A DNA stretch of 64,000 bases from Deinococcus radiopugnans ATCC 19172 (GCF_006335125.1 NZ_VDMO01000017.1:7041-71040); one strand, 5' to 3'. Counted from the first letter of the stretch, positions 47,401-63,436 are shown. The notes: generated from the sequence alone by a model not told the origin. Numbers and translations: made by a program.

Positions 47401-48192
47401 TTAGACCTTCGCCAACTCTTTGAGCCAGCCCAGCGTGTCTTCCGTGCGCCCTTCCGGGATGTACTCCAGACCCACGTAACCCTCGTACCCCAGGCGGTCC
47501 AGCTCGGCCAGCAGGAAGGGATAGTTGATCTCGCCGGTTCCTGGCTGGTGGCGGCCCGGCACGTCGGCCAGTTGGATGTGGGCGATGCGGTCCAGATGAG
47601 CGCGCACCGTTTCGGTCAGGCGGCCTTCCACGCGCTGCATGTGGTAGAAGTCGTACTGCAATTTCACGTTGTCGCGCCCGACTTCATCCAGCAGATCGAG
47701 GGTGTTCTGGGTGCCGTACAGGTAGAAGCCCGGCACGTCGTAGGGATTCAGCGGCTCGACGATCAGCGTCAGCCCCGCGTCGCCCAGCTTGTCGGCGGCG
47801 TACTGAAGGTTGCCCACCACCGTTTTGCGCGTGGTGGCCTCGTCGCCCTCGGCCTTCCCGACAAGGACATTGACCAGCTTCGGCCCCTGCACGCCCTTGT
47901 ACAGCACGTCGGCGTAGCTCAGCGCCCGGTCCACACCCGCGCGGAACTCGTCCTGACGGCCCGGTTGAACGGCAATCCCACGGTCCCCGCCGGGCCAGTC
48001 GCCCGCCGGCAGGTTGAACAGCGCCTGCGTCTGCCCGTTCTCATCCAGCCTGGCGCGCAGCTCGGCGGCGTCGTAGGGATACGGGAACATGTACTCAATG
48101 AACTTGAACCCGGCATTGCCCGCCGCGTCGAAGCGGTCAAGAAAGTCGTGTTCCTGAAACAGCATGGTGAGGTTGGCGGCGTATTTGGGCAT
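47401..48192 (-). CDS. hyi: Hydroxypyruvate isomerase
   Basis: Interconverts hydroxypyruvate and tartronate semialdehyde. The 263-residue TIM-barrel protein has F-I-E-Y-M-F-P-Y, the metal-binding/catalytic V-E-P-L-N (Glu about 143) and G-L-E-Y-I-P near the end. Both glutamates of the family are present. It is downstream of gcl and upstream of glxR; a 151-bp spacer before it carries two repeat types. Confidence 0.9.
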   Translation of the reverse strand: MPKYAANLTMLFQEHDFLDRFDAAGNAGFKFIEYMFPYPYDAAELRARLDENGQTQALFNLPAGDWPGGDRGIAVQPGRQDEFRAGVDRALSYADVLYKGVQGPKLVNVLVGKAEGDEATTRKTVVGNLQYAADKLGDAGLTLIVEPLNPYDVPGFYLYGTQNTLDLLDEVGRDNVKLQYDFYHMQRVEGRLTETVRAHLDRIAHIQLADVPGRHQPGTGEINYPFLLAELDRLGYEGYVGLEYIPEGRTEDTLGWLKELAKV

Positions 48193-48312
48193 GGAGGCTC
48201 CTTCGGAGGGGAGGTGGGTTGTGGGCTGTAGGTTGTGGGGAAGAAGGGGGACAGGACGTGGTGCGTAGAAAAAGCTCTCTGCCTTTAGCCATCGGCCTTC
48301 TGCACGCTTTTT

Positions 48313-48331
48313 CCATCAACCATCACCCTTC
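48313..48331. repeat. 19-bp intergenic repeat, inverse copy
   Basis: The reverse complement of the 19-mer at 1224-1242, in the gcl-hyi spacer, within a longer CCATCAAC-rich tract. Confidence 0.6.
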
Positions 48332-48343
48332 GACCATCAACAT

Positions 48344-50119
<1,776 letters not shown>

Positions 50120-50150
50120 ACGCCTTGCCTCCTGTGAACTGGTTGACCAC

Positions 50151-50179
50151 AGAGTAAAACTTAGACGTCTATTTGTCAA
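50151..50179 (-). promoter_or_regulatory. gcl promoter
   Basis: On the minus strand TTGACA (50174-50179), a 17-bp spacer and TACTCT (50151-50156). The -35 is a perfect consensus, the best in the window. Confidence 0.8.
50161..50171. promoter_or_regulatory. Candidate HucR-type operator in the gcl promoter spacer
   Basis: A perfect 10-bp palindrome, TAGACGTCTA (50162-50171), sits wholly between -35 and -10, so a bound regulator would block polymerase. It resembles the TTAGATGTCTA-type core I recall for Deinococcus HucR. The HucR-like gene is 217 bp upstream. Confidence 0.6.
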
Positions 50180-50328
50180 ACAGTGAGAATAAATTTCATT
50201 CTATAAAAATAGAGAGGCGGGAGATGTTGTGCCGTCTGCTTTTCCACAGCGCTGAAGAGCCACAGCTGATTCAGAAAATAGAAGCGTCCAGAGGCACAGG
50301 TTCCGTTTTTTGCTGGCTTCAAATCCTC

Positions 50329-50362
50329 AAAAAGTGCGGCCTCCCTGTTGAAAGGGGGCTGC
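50329..50362 (-). terminator. Intrinsic terminator after the HucR-like gene
   Basis: On the minus strand GCAGCCCCCT (6-nt loop) AGGGAGGCCGC is followed by A-C and a T5 run. It separates the regulator from gcl, so gcl needs its own promoter. Confidence 0.65.
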
Positions 50363-50395
50363 ATCTTCCATACGCTCCTTTGTGCGGCCAGTCCG

Positions 50396-50983
50396 TCAGG
50401 AACCGACTTTTGCGTCCGCTTCCGCTTCCTCGTCCACGGCCTGCACTTCCAGGTGGCCCACCAGTTTCATGGCAATCCCGGTCAGGGCGCGCAGCTCCTC
50501 GCCGGTCAGCACGCTCAGGGCCTGCTGCTCACGCTCGATGTGCTGGGGCAGCAGGCGTTCCACCAGTTCGCGCCCCTGCGGCGTCAGGCGCACCAGGGCC
50601 GAGCGGCGGTCTTTGGCGCTGACCACCCGCTCCACCAGACCCTTGTCCAGCAGGCGGGTCACCCGGTTGGTCATGGACGGCCCGGAGATGGCGGTCAGTT
50701 CACTCAGTTCGGTGTGCGTCAGGCCCTGCGGCGGGGCCGAGCGCAGCAGCGTCAGCAGCAGATCCCAGTTCGAGGAATTGATGCCTTCCTCCCTGTAGGT
50801 CTGCTCGATGTGGCGCGCGAAGGCGCTGCCCAGGCGGTCGAGCAACAGGCCGGTCAGCATGGGCGACGCGTCGAGTTCGGGGCGCATCCGCTGCCAGTCC
50901 TGCTCGATCCGGTTAAGCAGGGTCATGGTGTCCCTGGACAGGGGCAGGCCACTGTCTTTCTCGCCGGGGGCAACCTGGGTCAT
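50396..50983 (-). CDS. MarR-family regulator, HucR-like (urate-responsive type)
   Basis: 195-residue winged-helix regulator. N-terminal extra helix with W30, then I-N-S-S-N-W-D-L-L-L-T-L (D74), recognition segment I-S-G-P-S-M-T-N-R-V-T-R (R107) and the wing D-R-R-S-A-L-V-R. The extra helix and these W, D and R positions are those recalled for urate binding in Deinococcus HucR, which dissociates from DNA on urate. Its target here is probably the adjacent glyoxylate operon, which uses a product of urate/allantoin breakdown. Confidence 0.8.
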   Translation of the reverse strand: MTQVAPGEKDSGLPLSRDTMTLLNRIEQDWQRMRPELDASPMLTGLLLDRLGSAFARHIEQTYREEGINSSNWDLLLTLLRSAPPQGLTHTELSELTAISGPSMTNRVTRLLDKGLVERVVSAKDRRSALVRLTPQGRELVERLLPQHIEREQQALSVLTGEELRALTGIAMKLVGHLEVQAVDEEAEADAKVGS

Positions 50984-51033
50984 CGAACATCGTTCCGGGG
51001 TCTCGGGCGGGCATCAAAGTGCATACAGTGAAA

Positions 51034-51066
51034 ATTGTAACCGCTGAGCGAGGCCTCAGGACGTCT
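51034..51066 (-). promoter_or_regulatory. Possible promoter and weak operator of the HucR-like gene
   Basis: On the minus strand TACAAT (51034-51039) stands 50 bp before the start. AGACGTCC (51059-51066), sharing AGACGTC with the gcl palindrome, overlaps the expected -35 position. Autoregulation is possible, but the site is imperfect. Confidence 0.3.
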
Positions 51067-51170
51067 TTTCTCCCTTTTCTCCCACTGCCGCCCCTGAAAT
51101 GCCACTCTGTCCTCCGCCCTTTGTCTCTTCCTGGCGTGTCCCGCCCCTTTTCCCGCCTGCCCCAGCGTGC

Positions 51171-51287
51171 TACACTTCTCCAGTTTGCCCCCCCAGCGGG
51201 GGCGGGACTTGCTGCTTTTACCGGGCAACCCACACAGCACTGGCCGCCCACCACAGACCGTGTGGGCCGTCTGGAAGGAGAACGACC
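51171..51287 (+). promoter_or_regulatory. rpmH promoter -10 and structured leader
   Basis: TACACT at 51171-51176 is the likely -10. The roughly 105-nt leader holds a hairpin (CCCCC-CAG-CGGGGG, 51190-51205) and ends with AAGGAG 7 nt before the rpmH ATG. A ribosomal protein leader with a strong early stem may be regulatory. Confidence 0.45.
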
Positions 51288-51431
<144 letters not shown>

Positions 51432-51504
51432 GGCCCGTCGGAAGCGGGACCCTATCGCTCCTCCTGAACAGCCCAGCGCCACGCAGGCACGGCCCCGCCG
51501 TCCG

Positions 51505-51951
51505 GTGGCGCTGGACTCTTTGCGTGGGGACCGCGAGTTCCGTAAGGTCCGCAACCACGGCGTGGCGGTGCGTGATCCGCTGTTTACGCTGCGCCTGACC
51601 GAATACCGCCCGCGTTACGGCGAGGCGTGGCGGCCGCGCGCCATCATGGGCATCGTGGTGTCCAAGAAGACATTGAGGCGCGCCGTGGACCGCAACCGCG
51701 TGCGCCGCCGCGTGCGCGAGGCGCTGCGGACCCTGCCGGGGGGGCTGCCGCCGTGCCGCGCCATCCTGCTGCCCAATCCGGGCGTGCTGAGCGTGCCGTT
51801 CGCAGACCTGCAGACGGCGCTGGCCCGCGCGATTGCCAAAGCTCCTGATCAGGCCAAGCGCGGCGGCAAGTCCGGGAACCCCCGGCAATCTGGCCGCGTA
51901 TCTGAGCGCGTGACCCCGGCTGCCCCCACGTCTCCCAAGGACCGCCCATGA
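51505..51951 (+). CDS. rnpA: Ribonuclease P protein component
   Basis: Helps the RNA subunit of RNase P mature tRNA 5' ends. The 148-residue protein has the opening [14 protein letters not shown], the RNR motif ([12 protein letters not shown]) and a longer Lys/Pro-rich tail. The assigned GTG has no Shine-Dalgarno site. The frame is open upstream to about 51413 inside rpmH, with no ordinary start codon. It overlaps yidD by ATGA. Confidence 0.88.
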   Translation: MALDSLRGDREFRKVRNHGVAVRDPLFTLRLTEYRPRYGEAWRPRAIMGIVVSKKTLRRAVDRNRVRRRVREALRTLPGGLPPCRAILLPNPGVLSVPFADLQTALARAIAKAPDQAKRGGKSGNPRQSGRVSERVTPAAPTSPKDRP

Positions 51952-52276
51952 GCCTCGCCTCACGCGGGCTGGTGGGGGCCGTGCGCTATTACCAGCGCGT
52001 ACTGTCGCCGCGCAAGCCGGTGCCCACCTGCCGGTTCACGCCCACCTGCTCGGAGTACGCGGCGCAGGCCATCGAGCGTCACGGGGCGCTGGGGGGCGGC
52101 TGGCTGGCCGCGTGGCGGGTGCTGCGCTGCAATCCGCTGGTGCCGGGAGGCTACGATCCGGTTCCGGAGCACTTTCCTGGACCTTCCCCGCTGGAGGTCA
52201 GCACTCCACCTCCGGCTGCTCCACTGCCGCCTGCCTCCCAGACAAGCCCTTCCCCTAAAAAGAGACCCGTATCCTG

Positions 52277-52277
<1 letters not shown>
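51948..52277 (+). CDS. yidD: Membrane protein insertion efficiency factor YidD
   Basis: 109 residues with [11 protein letters not shown]-x-P-T-C-S-E-Y-A and H-G-x-x-G-G-G, W-R-x-L-R-C-N-P, all YidD signatures. The last 35 residues are Pro/Ser-rich and unlike the family. Its stop TGATG shares a base with the yidC start. Confidence 0.93.
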
Positions 52278-53929
<1,652 letters not shown>

Positions 53930-53946
53930 GCCTGAGCCGTACCTGC

Positions 53947-53977
53947 CCGCCCCCCGAACTGGGAGGGCGGTTTTTTT
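53947..53977 (+). terminator. Intrinsic terminator of the rpmH-yidC operon
   Basis: CCGCCC...GGGAGGGCGG followed by T7, 17 bp after the yidC stop. Confidence 0.85.
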
Positions 53978-54001
53978 GGGCGACGCCTGCCGGGGGATGG
54001 A

Positions 54002-55099
54002 TCAGCGTTCGGTGGGGCCGGTCACGCTGACCAGCACGCTGCGGTACTCGCCGGGGGTGATCAGCCCCATCGCCATGGCGTGCCCGGCGGCGTTCAGACT
54101 GTCGGCGGCCAGCACCAGATCGACGCCCGCGCGGGCCAGTTCGCCGCGCAGCTTCAGGACCGTCTCGTCCCGGAACGCTCCGGTCAGGTCACGGATATAC
54201 ACGGCCAGCACGCGGCCTGCGTACCGGCGGACCACTTCCGAGTAGATCAGGGTGTCCTGCTCGCCGCTGTCGCCGATCAGCACGAACTTCAGGTCCGGAA
54301 AGCGCTCGAACAGGCGGGTGATCACGCCGTGCTTGTGGCCGCCGTGCCCGGCCAGCAGGCCACCCCCCCAGCTGCGCAGAAACATCGGTCCCAGCGGAAT
54401 GCGGCGGTAATCGAGAAACTGCCACAGCAGATCGAAGAAATTCCAGGGACTGCTGGACACGTAGAAGACCGGATTGCGCCCCTCGGCCTCGCGGGCCAGC
54501 GCGCGGTACAGCGCCCCCACCCCCGGAAACGGCGAGCGGGTGCGGGCGTTGCCGGTCAGGGCGGTGATCAGCATGCGCGGCAGGCTGGTCACGTCCGACT
54601 GAATCACGGTGTCGTCGAGGTCGCTGATCACCCCGAAGCGGGCCTCGTGGATGACCTGCACGCGGGCGCGGGTCCGGCCTTCCCGGCCTTCCAGACTCAG
54701 CGCCGCCTCGTGCCAGCCGCCGGGCAGCGGGCTGAGGGGCGTGAAGGTCAGCGTAAAGTAGCCGTCGTCGTCGCTGACGGTGCTCACGCTCAGGCCGTCC
54801 AGCACGCCGCTGACCCGCGCGCCGCCCACCTCGCGGGAGAACAGGCGGCGCATGCTGTTCACGAAATTACGCCAGCGCCGGTCCCCGATGTCGGGCGGCG
54901 ACAGGGTACGTGGCAGCAGCACGCGGCCGGTCAGCTCCACGCTGTGAGGGGTGCCCCAGCCGACGTAGGGCTGCAAGATCAGCTTGCCCCGCGCCCGGCG
55001 CGGCTGCACGTAGCCGCTGATGGCCCGGTCAGCGGCCAGAACCGCGCGCTCCAGCACGGGCAGCGCCAGCTTGAAAGCCGTTTTGACGGGGTTCACCAC
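54002..55099 (-). CDS. App1-type phosphatidate phosphatase (DUF2183)
   Basis: 365 residues. The C-terminal half has I-S-D-L-D-D-T-V (the DxDxT phosphatase motif), V-S-S-S-P-W-N-F and L-I-G-D-S-G-E-Q-D, as in yeast App1 and bacterial DUF2183 proteins that act on phosphatidate. The N-terminal half is a beta domain (S-V-E-L-T-G-R-V-L). No signal peptide or clear transmembrane helix. It follows the HNH-like gene on the same strand with a 91-bp gap. Confidence 0.85.
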   Translation of the reverse strand: MVNPVKTAFKLALPVLERAVLAADRAISGYVQPRRARGKLILQPYVGWGTPHSVELTGRVLLPRTLSPPDIGDRRWRNFVNSMRRLFSREVGGARVSGVLDGLSVSTVSDDDGYFTLTFTPLSPLPGGWHEAALSLEGREGRTRARVQVIHEARFGVISDLDDTVIQSDVTSLPRMLITALTGNARTRSPFPGVGALYRALAREAEGRNPVFYVSSSPWNFFDLLWQFLDYRRIPLGPMFLRSWGGGLLAGHGGHKHGVITRLFERFPDLKFVLIGDSGEQDTLIYSEVVRRYAGRVLAVYIRDLTGAFRDETVLKLRGELARAGVDLVLAADSLNAAGHAMAMGLITPGEYRSVLVSVTGPTER

Positions 55100-55190
55100 G
55101 GCAGTCTACGGGGCCGGGATGCCCGCCGGCTGAAGGCCGGGTTTGCCGCGCCCTTTAGAGTTCGGCGGCGGGCGCTCAGTGGACGGGTGC

Positions 55191-55529
55191 TCAGTGGACC
55201 CGCACGCCCTTGGTCAGCGGCTGCTTGCGGACCCAGGCGACGAAGCGCTGAATCTCCTCGCGCTCCAGCATGGCCTCCACGGTGTTCAGCTCGCCGGCCA
55301 GTTCCGCGTTGCTGAAGGTCTTTTGCAAGTAGCCCTGGCAGGCCGCGCACATCCGCACGGTGGGAATGTCGCCCAGCCGGACGCCCTGGCGCCGCCCCTG
55401 CGATTTGGGGACCAGGTGGTGATCGGTCATGTTGGGGGCCTCGCGGCCACACAACACGCAGGGATCGGCGGCTTTGGGCGGGGCATACCAGCTGGGATCG
55501 GGTGTTTTGCGGGCCATGCCGGTCAGCAT
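55191..55529 (-). CDS. HNH-like small protein
   Basis: 112 residues with C24-x-x-C27, then T-D-H-H-L-V-P-K (H37-H38) and C61-x-x-C64, the layout of an HNH nuclease with a structural zinc. The usual terminal H-N-H asparagine is not clearly placed, so activity is uncertain. ATG 55529 has a GGAGG 7 nt upstream and is preferred to one 12 bp downstream. It is divergent from thyA. Confidence 0.65.
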   Translation of the reverse strand: MLTGMARKTPDPSWYAPPKAADPCVLCGREAPNMTDHHLVPKSQGRRQGVRLGDIPTVRMCAACQGYLQKTFSNAELAGELNTVEAMLEREEIQRFVAWVRKQPLTKGVRVH

Positions 55530-55567
55530 AGGGCCTCCTCCGGGAGACGCTGGACCCCCCGCTTCCC

Positions 55568-55573
55568 TACACT
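55568..55573 (+). promoter_or_regulatory. TACACT -10 hexamer of thyA, probable leaderless start
   Basis: TACACT stands 7 nt before the ATG at 55581. No Shine-Dalgarno motif separates them. Confidence 0.5.
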
Positions 55574-55580
55574 GTGGCCC

Positions 55581-56375
55581 ATGCAGCCCTACCTCGACCT
55601 GATGCGCCAGATTCTGGACCACGGCGCGGTCAAAACCGACCGCACCGGCACCGGCACCCGCAGCCTTTTTGGCGCGCAGCTGCGCTTCGATCTGGCCGAC
55701 GGTTTTCCGCTGGTCACGACCAAGAAGATTCACCTGAAGTCCGTCATCCACGAATTGCTATGGTTCCTGTCGGGCAGCAGCAACGTGGGGTATCTGCAGG
55801 ACCACGGGGTGAGGATCTGGGACGAATGGGCGGACGAGGCGGGCGAACTCGGCCCGGTCTACGGGGTGCAGTGGCGCAGCTGGCCCACGGCGGAGGGGCG
55901 GCACATCGACCAGATCAAACAGCTGGTGACGCAGATCAAGACCAACCCCGATTCTCGCCGCCTGATCGTGTCGGCCTGGAACGTGGGCGAGATCGAGGAG
56001 ATGGCCCTGCCGCCGTGCCACGTCCTGTTTCAGTTCTACGTGGCCGACGGGCGGCTGAGCTGTCAGCTGTACCAGCGCAGCGCCGATATGTTCCTGGGCG
56101 TGCCGTTCAACATCGCCTCCTACGCTCTGCTAACAATGATGGTGGCGCAGGTGTGCGGGCTGCAGCCGGGCGAGTTCATCTGGACCGGCGGCGACTGCCA
56201 CCTGTACAGCAACCATCTGGAGCAGGCGCGCGAGCAGCTGACGCGCGAGCCCAGGCCGCTGCCCACCATGCACCTGAATCCGGACGTGAAAGACCTGCTG
56301 GACTTCCGCTACGAGGATTTCCGGCTGACCGGCTACGAACCGCACCCGCACATCAAGGCGGCGGTGGCCGTTTGA
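55581..56375 (+). CDS. thyA: Thymidylate synthase
   Basis: Converts dUMP to dTMP with methylenetetrahydrofolate. At 264 residues it is the length of E. coli ThyA. The catalytic cysteine is C146 in P-P-C-H; R-S-A-D and N-I-A-S-Y are intact. Its stop overlaps the folA TTG by TTGA, so folA is translationally coupled and recycles the dihydrofolate formed. Confidence 0.97.
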   Translation: MQPYLDLMRQILDHGAVKTDRTGTGTRSLFGAQLRFDLADGFPLVTTKKIHLKSVIHELLWFLSGSSNVGYLQDHGVRIWDEWADEAGELGPVYGVQWRSWPTAEGRHIDQIKQLVTQIKTNPDSRRLIVSAWNVGEIEEMALPPCHVLFQFYVADGRLSCQLYQRSADMFLGVPFNIASYALLTMMVAQVCGLQPGEFIWTGGDCHLYSNHLEQAREQLTREPRPLPTMHLNPDVKDLLDFRYEDFRLTGYEPHPHIKAAVAV

Positions 56376-56884
56376 CCCCGCGATTAACCTACGTGGTGGC
56401 GATGGCCGAGAACCGCGTGATCGGCCGGGACGGTGACCTGCCGTGGCGTCTGCCCGCCGATCTGGCGCATTTCCGGCGGCTGACGGTGGGCAGGCCCGTG
56501 ATCATGGGCCGCAAGGTCTACGACTCGATTGGCAAGCCGCTGCCCGACCGCCAGAACATCGTGCTGACCCGCAATCCGGCGTTCGAGGCGCCCGGTTGCA
56601 CCGTCGTCCACTCGCCGGAAGAAGCGCTGGAAGCCGCCCATGACCCGGATCCCAGGATCATCGGCGGCGAGGAGATCTACCGGCTTTACCTGCCCCGGGT
56701 GACGCGGGTGGAACTGACCCTGGTCCACGCGGACATCGGGGGTGACACCTTCTTTCCGGAGTTGCCGGGCGAGTGGACCGAAACCGCGCGGCGTGAGCGG
56801 GCGGCAGACGGGCGCAACCCGTATGACCTGACGTTCATGACGCTGGACCGGGCCGTTGCGGAGGGGGACCGGCGGCCAGACTGA
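56372..56884 (+). CDS. folA: Dihydrofolate reductase
   Basis: Reduces dihydrofolate with NADPH. The 170-residue protein has [22 protein letters not shown], the nucleotide motif [12 protein letters not shown] and I-I-G-G-E-E-I-Y. The TTG at 56372 is chosen: it overlaps the thyA stop and includes the first strand, which a later ATG would lose. It converges on the GGDEF-EAL gene with 12 bp between. Confidence 0.93.
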   Translation: MTPRLTYVVAMAENRVIGRDGDLPWRLPADLAHFRRLTVGRPVIMGRKVYDSIGKPLPDRQNIVLTRNPAFEAPGCTVVHSPEEALEAAHDPDPRIIGGEEIYRLYLPRVTRVELTLVHADIGGDTFFPELPGEWTETARRERAADGRNPYDLTFMTLDRAVAEGDRRPD

Positions 56885-56896
56885 GGGTGCCTCGTC

Positions 56897-59200
56897 TTAT
56901 GACCACCGTTGGCCGTGGCTGCCGGTGATCTCCCCCGTGGGGGCGACGAGGGGTCCCGGCTGCTGCGCCAGCGTCCGCGCGGCCCGTGCATCCAGCGGGG
57001 GCGAGATATAGAAGCCCTGCGCCAGCGTGAAGCCCAGCTCGCGCACCAGCGCGTACTGCTGCGCGGTCTCGATGCCCTCGGCCACGGTGGTCAGCCTCAG
57101 CGCGCGCCCCAGTTCGGCCACCGCGCGCACCAGCGCCGTGCCGCTGCGGCTCCCGTCCAGATCCTCGATGAAACTGCGGTCCACCTTCAGGTCGCTGATC
57201 GGAAAGCGCCGCAGGTAGCTCAGGGACGAGTAGCCGGTGCCGAAATCGTCCAGCGCCAGCCCGATGCCCAGGCCGCGCAGCGCGCGCATGGTCGCCAGCG
57301 TGGCGGCGCGGTCATCCATCAACACGTTCTCGGTCAGCTCCAGCGTCAGCTGTTCCGGCGCCAGCCCCGTGTCTTCCAGCACGCTCCGGATCTCGTTGCC
57401 CAGGTCGGGCAGGTGCAACTGGGCCGCCGTGAGGTTGACGCCCAGCGCGGGGGGCGGGCGGCCCGGTGCGGGCGCCCAACCGGCGATCTCGCGGGCCGCC
57501 GCGCGCAGCATCCAGCGGTCCAGCGGCACGATCAGGCCGGTGTCCTCGGCCAGCGGGATGAACGTCTTGGGGGGCAGCAGGCCGCGTGTGGGGTGCCGCC
57601 AGCGGACCAGCGCCTCGAAGGCCCGCAGGTGGCCGTTCTCCAGGTCGATCACCGGCTGATACCAGACCTCCAGCGCATCTTCGGCAATGGCCACCCGCAG
57701 CTCGCCTTCCAGTTCCAGCCGGTCCACCACCGTGCGGTGCATCGCGTCGTCGAACACCTGGGCGCGGCCCCGGCGGTGGGCCTTGGCGTGGTACAGGGCC
57801 ACGTCCGCGTTGCGCAGCAGCGTCTCGCCGTTCAGCGGCTGTCCGTCTTCTACTCGGTCGTGCAGGGCGATGCCCAGGCTGGCGCGGACCTGCCACTCCA
57901 GCCCCTGCACGGCGACCACCGGTTCCAGCGCGCGCAGCAGCCGGTCCGCCGCCTCCAGGGCCTGCTGGGGACCGGGCAGGTGTTGAAGCAACACCGCGAA
58001 TTCGTCGCCGCCCAGGCGGGCCACCGTGTCGTCCGGGCGCACGCTGGCCCGCAGCCGCTGTCCGGCCACGATCAGCACCTGATCCCCGGCGCTGTGGCCC
58101 AGGCTGTCGTTGATGGCCTTGAAGTTGTCGAAGTCCATCAGCAGCACGGCCAGACTGTTCAGCGGGGGGTGGGCCTCCAGCGCCTGCGTCACCCGCTCGG
58201 CGAACAGGCGGCGGTTGCCCAGCCCGGTGAGCGGGTCATGCAGCGCCAGCTGGCTCAGCCGCGCGCCCAGGTGCTGCCGCTCGCGGATCACCGCCCCCAG
58301 CAGCAGTCCCGAAACCGTGACCGTCACCAACCCGAATTGCAGCGCCAGTCCGCTGCCGCTCTGGATGCGGCCCACAGTCAGCAGGGCCACCCCCACGTTC
58401 AGCGCCAGCACGCACACGGCGGCCGGGGCGAAGCCGTGGCGGGTGGCGATCCACAGCACCGGAATGAACAGGGCGTAGCTGTAATTCAGGCTGGTCCCAC
58501 GCGGTCCCCCGTACCCCGCCCAGACCGCCAGCACCACCAGCACGGTGGCCACGGCGGCGTCACGGACCCACACCCAGGACCAGCCCCCGGTGCGGGCCGG
58601 ATCTTCGCGGCCCCGGGGTTCCGGCGGCTGATCGGGGGCCTCGGCGGGCGCGGCGGTCCACAGGTCCGGCCAGCGGCCCAGCAGCAGCAGCAGTGGGGGC
58701 GCCAGCAGCCCGACGCCGGTGGCGCTGCCCGCCCACAACTGCAGGGTTTCGGTGACACCGCGCCCGGCGGGCAGCAGGCCAGTGGCCGTCAGGGTGAAGA
58801 CCTGCAGCGCCGCCGCCACCAGCGGCGCGCCCAGGATCGCCACCCCCACGAACAGCGCCACGTCGCGCAGGCGCGGCAGCCGGGGATTGACGTGCAGCGG
58901 GCGCAGCAGTGCCCACCCTGCGCCCAGCGTGGGGACCACCATCGCCACGACGGAGGCCAGCAGGGGCAGCGCGGGCAGAGGCTCCACCACGAAAAAGGCA
59001 TGCACCAGGCGGCTCAGGATCAGCAGCGGCCAGAAGCGCAGGCCAAAGACCAGCAGCAGGACCACGTCCAGCGCCACCGCCGGGTACCACACGGTGACCT
59101 CCGGCGTCACGGCGAACTGCTGCGAGGCCACGTCCAGCCCGTACCACGCCAGCAGATACACCGCCCCAATCAGCAGTGGACGGAACCATACACTGAGCAT
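56897..59200 (-). CDS. MASE1-GGDEF-EAL membrane protein (cyclic di-GMP turnover)
   Basis: 767 residues: about eight hydrophobic segments resembling MASE1 (1-305), a GGDEF domain with G-G-D-E-F at 397-401 and an upstream inhibitory site R388-x-x-D391. The EAL domain has E529-A-L and the motifs L-T-E-N, D-D-F-G-T-G-Y-S-S, K-V-D-R-S-F and A-E-G-I-E-T. Both domains keep their signature residues, so either or both activities are possible. Confidence 0.9.
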   Translation of the reverse strand: MLSVWFRPLLIGAVYLLAWYGLDVASQQFAVTPEVTVWYPAVALDVVLLLVFGLRFWPLLILSRLVHAFFVVEPLPALPLLASVVAMVVPTLGAGWALLRPLHVNPRLPRLRDVALFVGVAILGAPLVAAALQVFTLTATGLLPAGRGVTETLQLWAGSATGVGLLAPPLLLLLGRWPDLWTAAPAEAPDQPPEPRGREDPARTGGWSWVWVRDAAVATVLVVLAVWAGYGGPRGTSLNYSYALFIPVLWIATRHGFAPAAVCVLALNVGVALLTVGRIQSGSGLALQFGLVTVTVSGLLLGAVIRERQHLGARLSQLALHDPLTGLGNRRLFAERVTQALEAHPPLNSLAVLLMDFDNFKAINDSLGHSAGDQVLIVAGQRLRASVRPDDTVARLGGDEFAVLLQHLPGPQQALEAADRLLRALEPVVAVQGLEWQVRASLGIALHDRVEDGQPLNGETLLRNADVALYHAKAHRRGRAQVFDDAMHRTVVDRLELEGELRVAIAEDALEVWYQPVIDLENGHLRAFEALVRWRHPTRGLLPPKTFIPLAEDTGLIVPLDRWMLRAAAREIAGWAPAPGRPPPALGVNLTAAQLHLPDLGNEIRSVLEDTGLAPEQLTLELTENVLMDDRAATLATMRALRGLGIGLALDDFGTGYSSLSYLRRFPISDLKVDRSFIEDLDGSRSGTALVRAVAELGRALRLTTVAEGIETAQQYALVRELGFTLAQGFYISPPLDARAARTLAQQPGPLVAPTGEITGSHGQRWS

Positions 59201-59337
59201 GACCTCACCTTAGGGCGGACGGGCCGCCGGCTGAGCAGAGCCTCCTTTAAGTCTTCAGGTCACTTGCCCTGTCCTGAGTGTCGGAGTGGTGGCGGGGGCT
59301 GGCGAAACAGCGCAATGGTGCCTGACCTGCCTGTCTT

Positions 59338-59360
59338 TTGACTGCCGCAGCGTGTAGACT
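59338..59360 (+). promoter_or_regulatory. TTGACT-N11-TAGACT element before der
   Basis: TTGACT (59338-59343) and TAGACT (59355-59360) are separated by 11 bp. The same words and spacing occur before ftsH at 63354-63376. The spacing is too short for an ordinary sigma-70 pair. Confidence 0.4.
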
Positions 59361-59473
59361 GTTCCTCTTGTACTTCTCCTGCGCTTCGCCACGTCGGCGA
59401 GAACCACGCGGGGAAGATCGGCGGGAAAGCCCCTGACGCCGGGGCTGACCGAAACCGAAGGAGCGTTCTGAAA

Positions 59474-60799
<1,326 letters not shown>

Positions 60800-60821
60800 G
60801 CCGCCGCGAACCTTAAAACTA

Positions 60822-60859
60822 AAACGGCGTTCACCCAAGTGGGGGGTTGAGCGCCGTTT
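60822..60859 (+). terminator. Terminator-like hairpin after der
   Basis: AAACGGCG (60822-60829) pairs with CGCCGTTT (60852-60859), extended inwards by TCA/TGA; a C/T run follows. Confidence 0.6.
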
Positions 60860-60878
60860 CCCCTTTCAGACTGGCCGC

Positions 60879-61295
60879 ATGGCTGAAAAAAAGTTGGCTG
60901 ACCTTTCCGACCAGATGCGCAAGATCGACATCGCCATGCTTTCTACCCACAGCAAGGGCGGCAACATCGCCGGGCGGCCCATGAGCAACAACGGGGAAGT
61001 CGAGTACGACGGCACCTCGTACTACTTCACCTACGAGGACGCGCACACGGTGGGCGAGATCGAGGCGGACCCGAAAGTGGCGCTGGCCTTTATGGGGGAG
61101 AAGGGCTTCGCGGTGGCAGTGGAAGGCCAGGCCAAATTGAGCCGCGACAAGGCCGAGATGAAGGAGCACTGGTCCCCGGACCTGGACAAATGGTTCAAGG
61201 ACGGCATCGACACGCCGGACATCGTGATGATTCAGGTGGACGCCACCCGCGTGCATTACTGGGACGGCGAGGACGAGGGCGAGATCAAGCTGTAG
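60879..61295 (+). CDS. Pyridoxamine 5'-phosphate oxidase-fold protein (stress protein 26-like)
   Basis: 138 residues of the split-barrel family: M-L-S-T-H-S-K-G-G-N-I-A-G-R-P-M, Y-Y-F-T-Y-E-D-A-H-T and V-A-L-A-F. It binds FMN or a related cofactor in homologs. The substrate is unknown. It is monocistronic between two hairpins. Confidence 0.85.
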   Translation: MAEKKLADLSDQMRKIDIAMLSTHSKGGNIAGRPMSNNGEVEYDGTSYYFTYEDAHTVGEIEADPKVALAFMGEKGFAVAVEGQAKLSRDKAEMKEHWSPDLDKWFKDGIDTPDIVMIQVDATRVHYWDGEDEGEIKL

Positions 61296-61304
61296 CGGCA
61301 CACC

Positions 61305-61342
61305 AAAAGGCCAGCGAGGGGACGTCCTCTCGCTGGCCTTTT
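61305..61342. terminator. Bidirectional intrinsic terminator
   Basis: AAAAGGCCAGCGAG and CTCGCTGGCCTTTT form a perfect 14-bp stem, with T-runs on both strands, between convergent genes. Confidence 0.9.
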
Positions 61343-61370
61343 CTGGTTTTTGCATTTCTGGTCCCTGCGT

Positions 61371-63164
<1,794 letters not shown>

Positions 63165-63353
63165 CGGGGGAGTATGCCCGCCCGACCTGACGCCGATCTG
63201 TGCGGATTGTCCCTCCAGCCCTTCATGAAGGGTTTGCAGGGTCTTCCGGAGGCTGGAAAGGCAGCCTTGAGAGCCACGGGCTGAAAATGGGCCGCAAGAC
63301 GGGCTTTATTGAGAGTGAGGGACCATTTCAATGTCCGCTTTCATTCCAAACTT

Positions 63354-63376
63354 TTGACTGGCCTACAGCATAGACT
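63354..63376 (+). promoter_or_regulatory. TTGACT-N11-TAGACT element before ftsH
   Basis: Same words and spacing as before der. TAGACT ends 6 nt before the ATG at 63383, so the transcript would begin at that codon. Confidence 0.45.
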
Positions 63377-63382
63377 AGACCC

Positions 63383-63432
63383 ATGTCGTCCCGTGCAAGT
63401 GCCGCCTGTCCAGCCGCCGGTGAAAGGCCCGC

Positions 63433-63436
<4 letters not shown>
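63383..63436 (+). CDS. Putative 17-residue leaderless leader ORF before ftsH
   Basis: Encodes M-S-S-R-A-S-A-A-C-P-A-A-G-E-R-P-A. Its TGA overlaps the ftsH ATG (ATGA), which would let ribosomes reinitiate on ftsH. The first ATG is 6 nt after TAGACT, as at other leaderless starts. The codon content alone is too short to prove coding. Confidence 0.4.

Noticed and set aside
56909..59341. An 810-codon open frame on the plus strand opposite the GGDEF-EAL gene
   Set aside because: Gly/Arg/His/Gln-rich translation with no domain; it mirrors the high-GC codon pattern of the real gene on the other strand.
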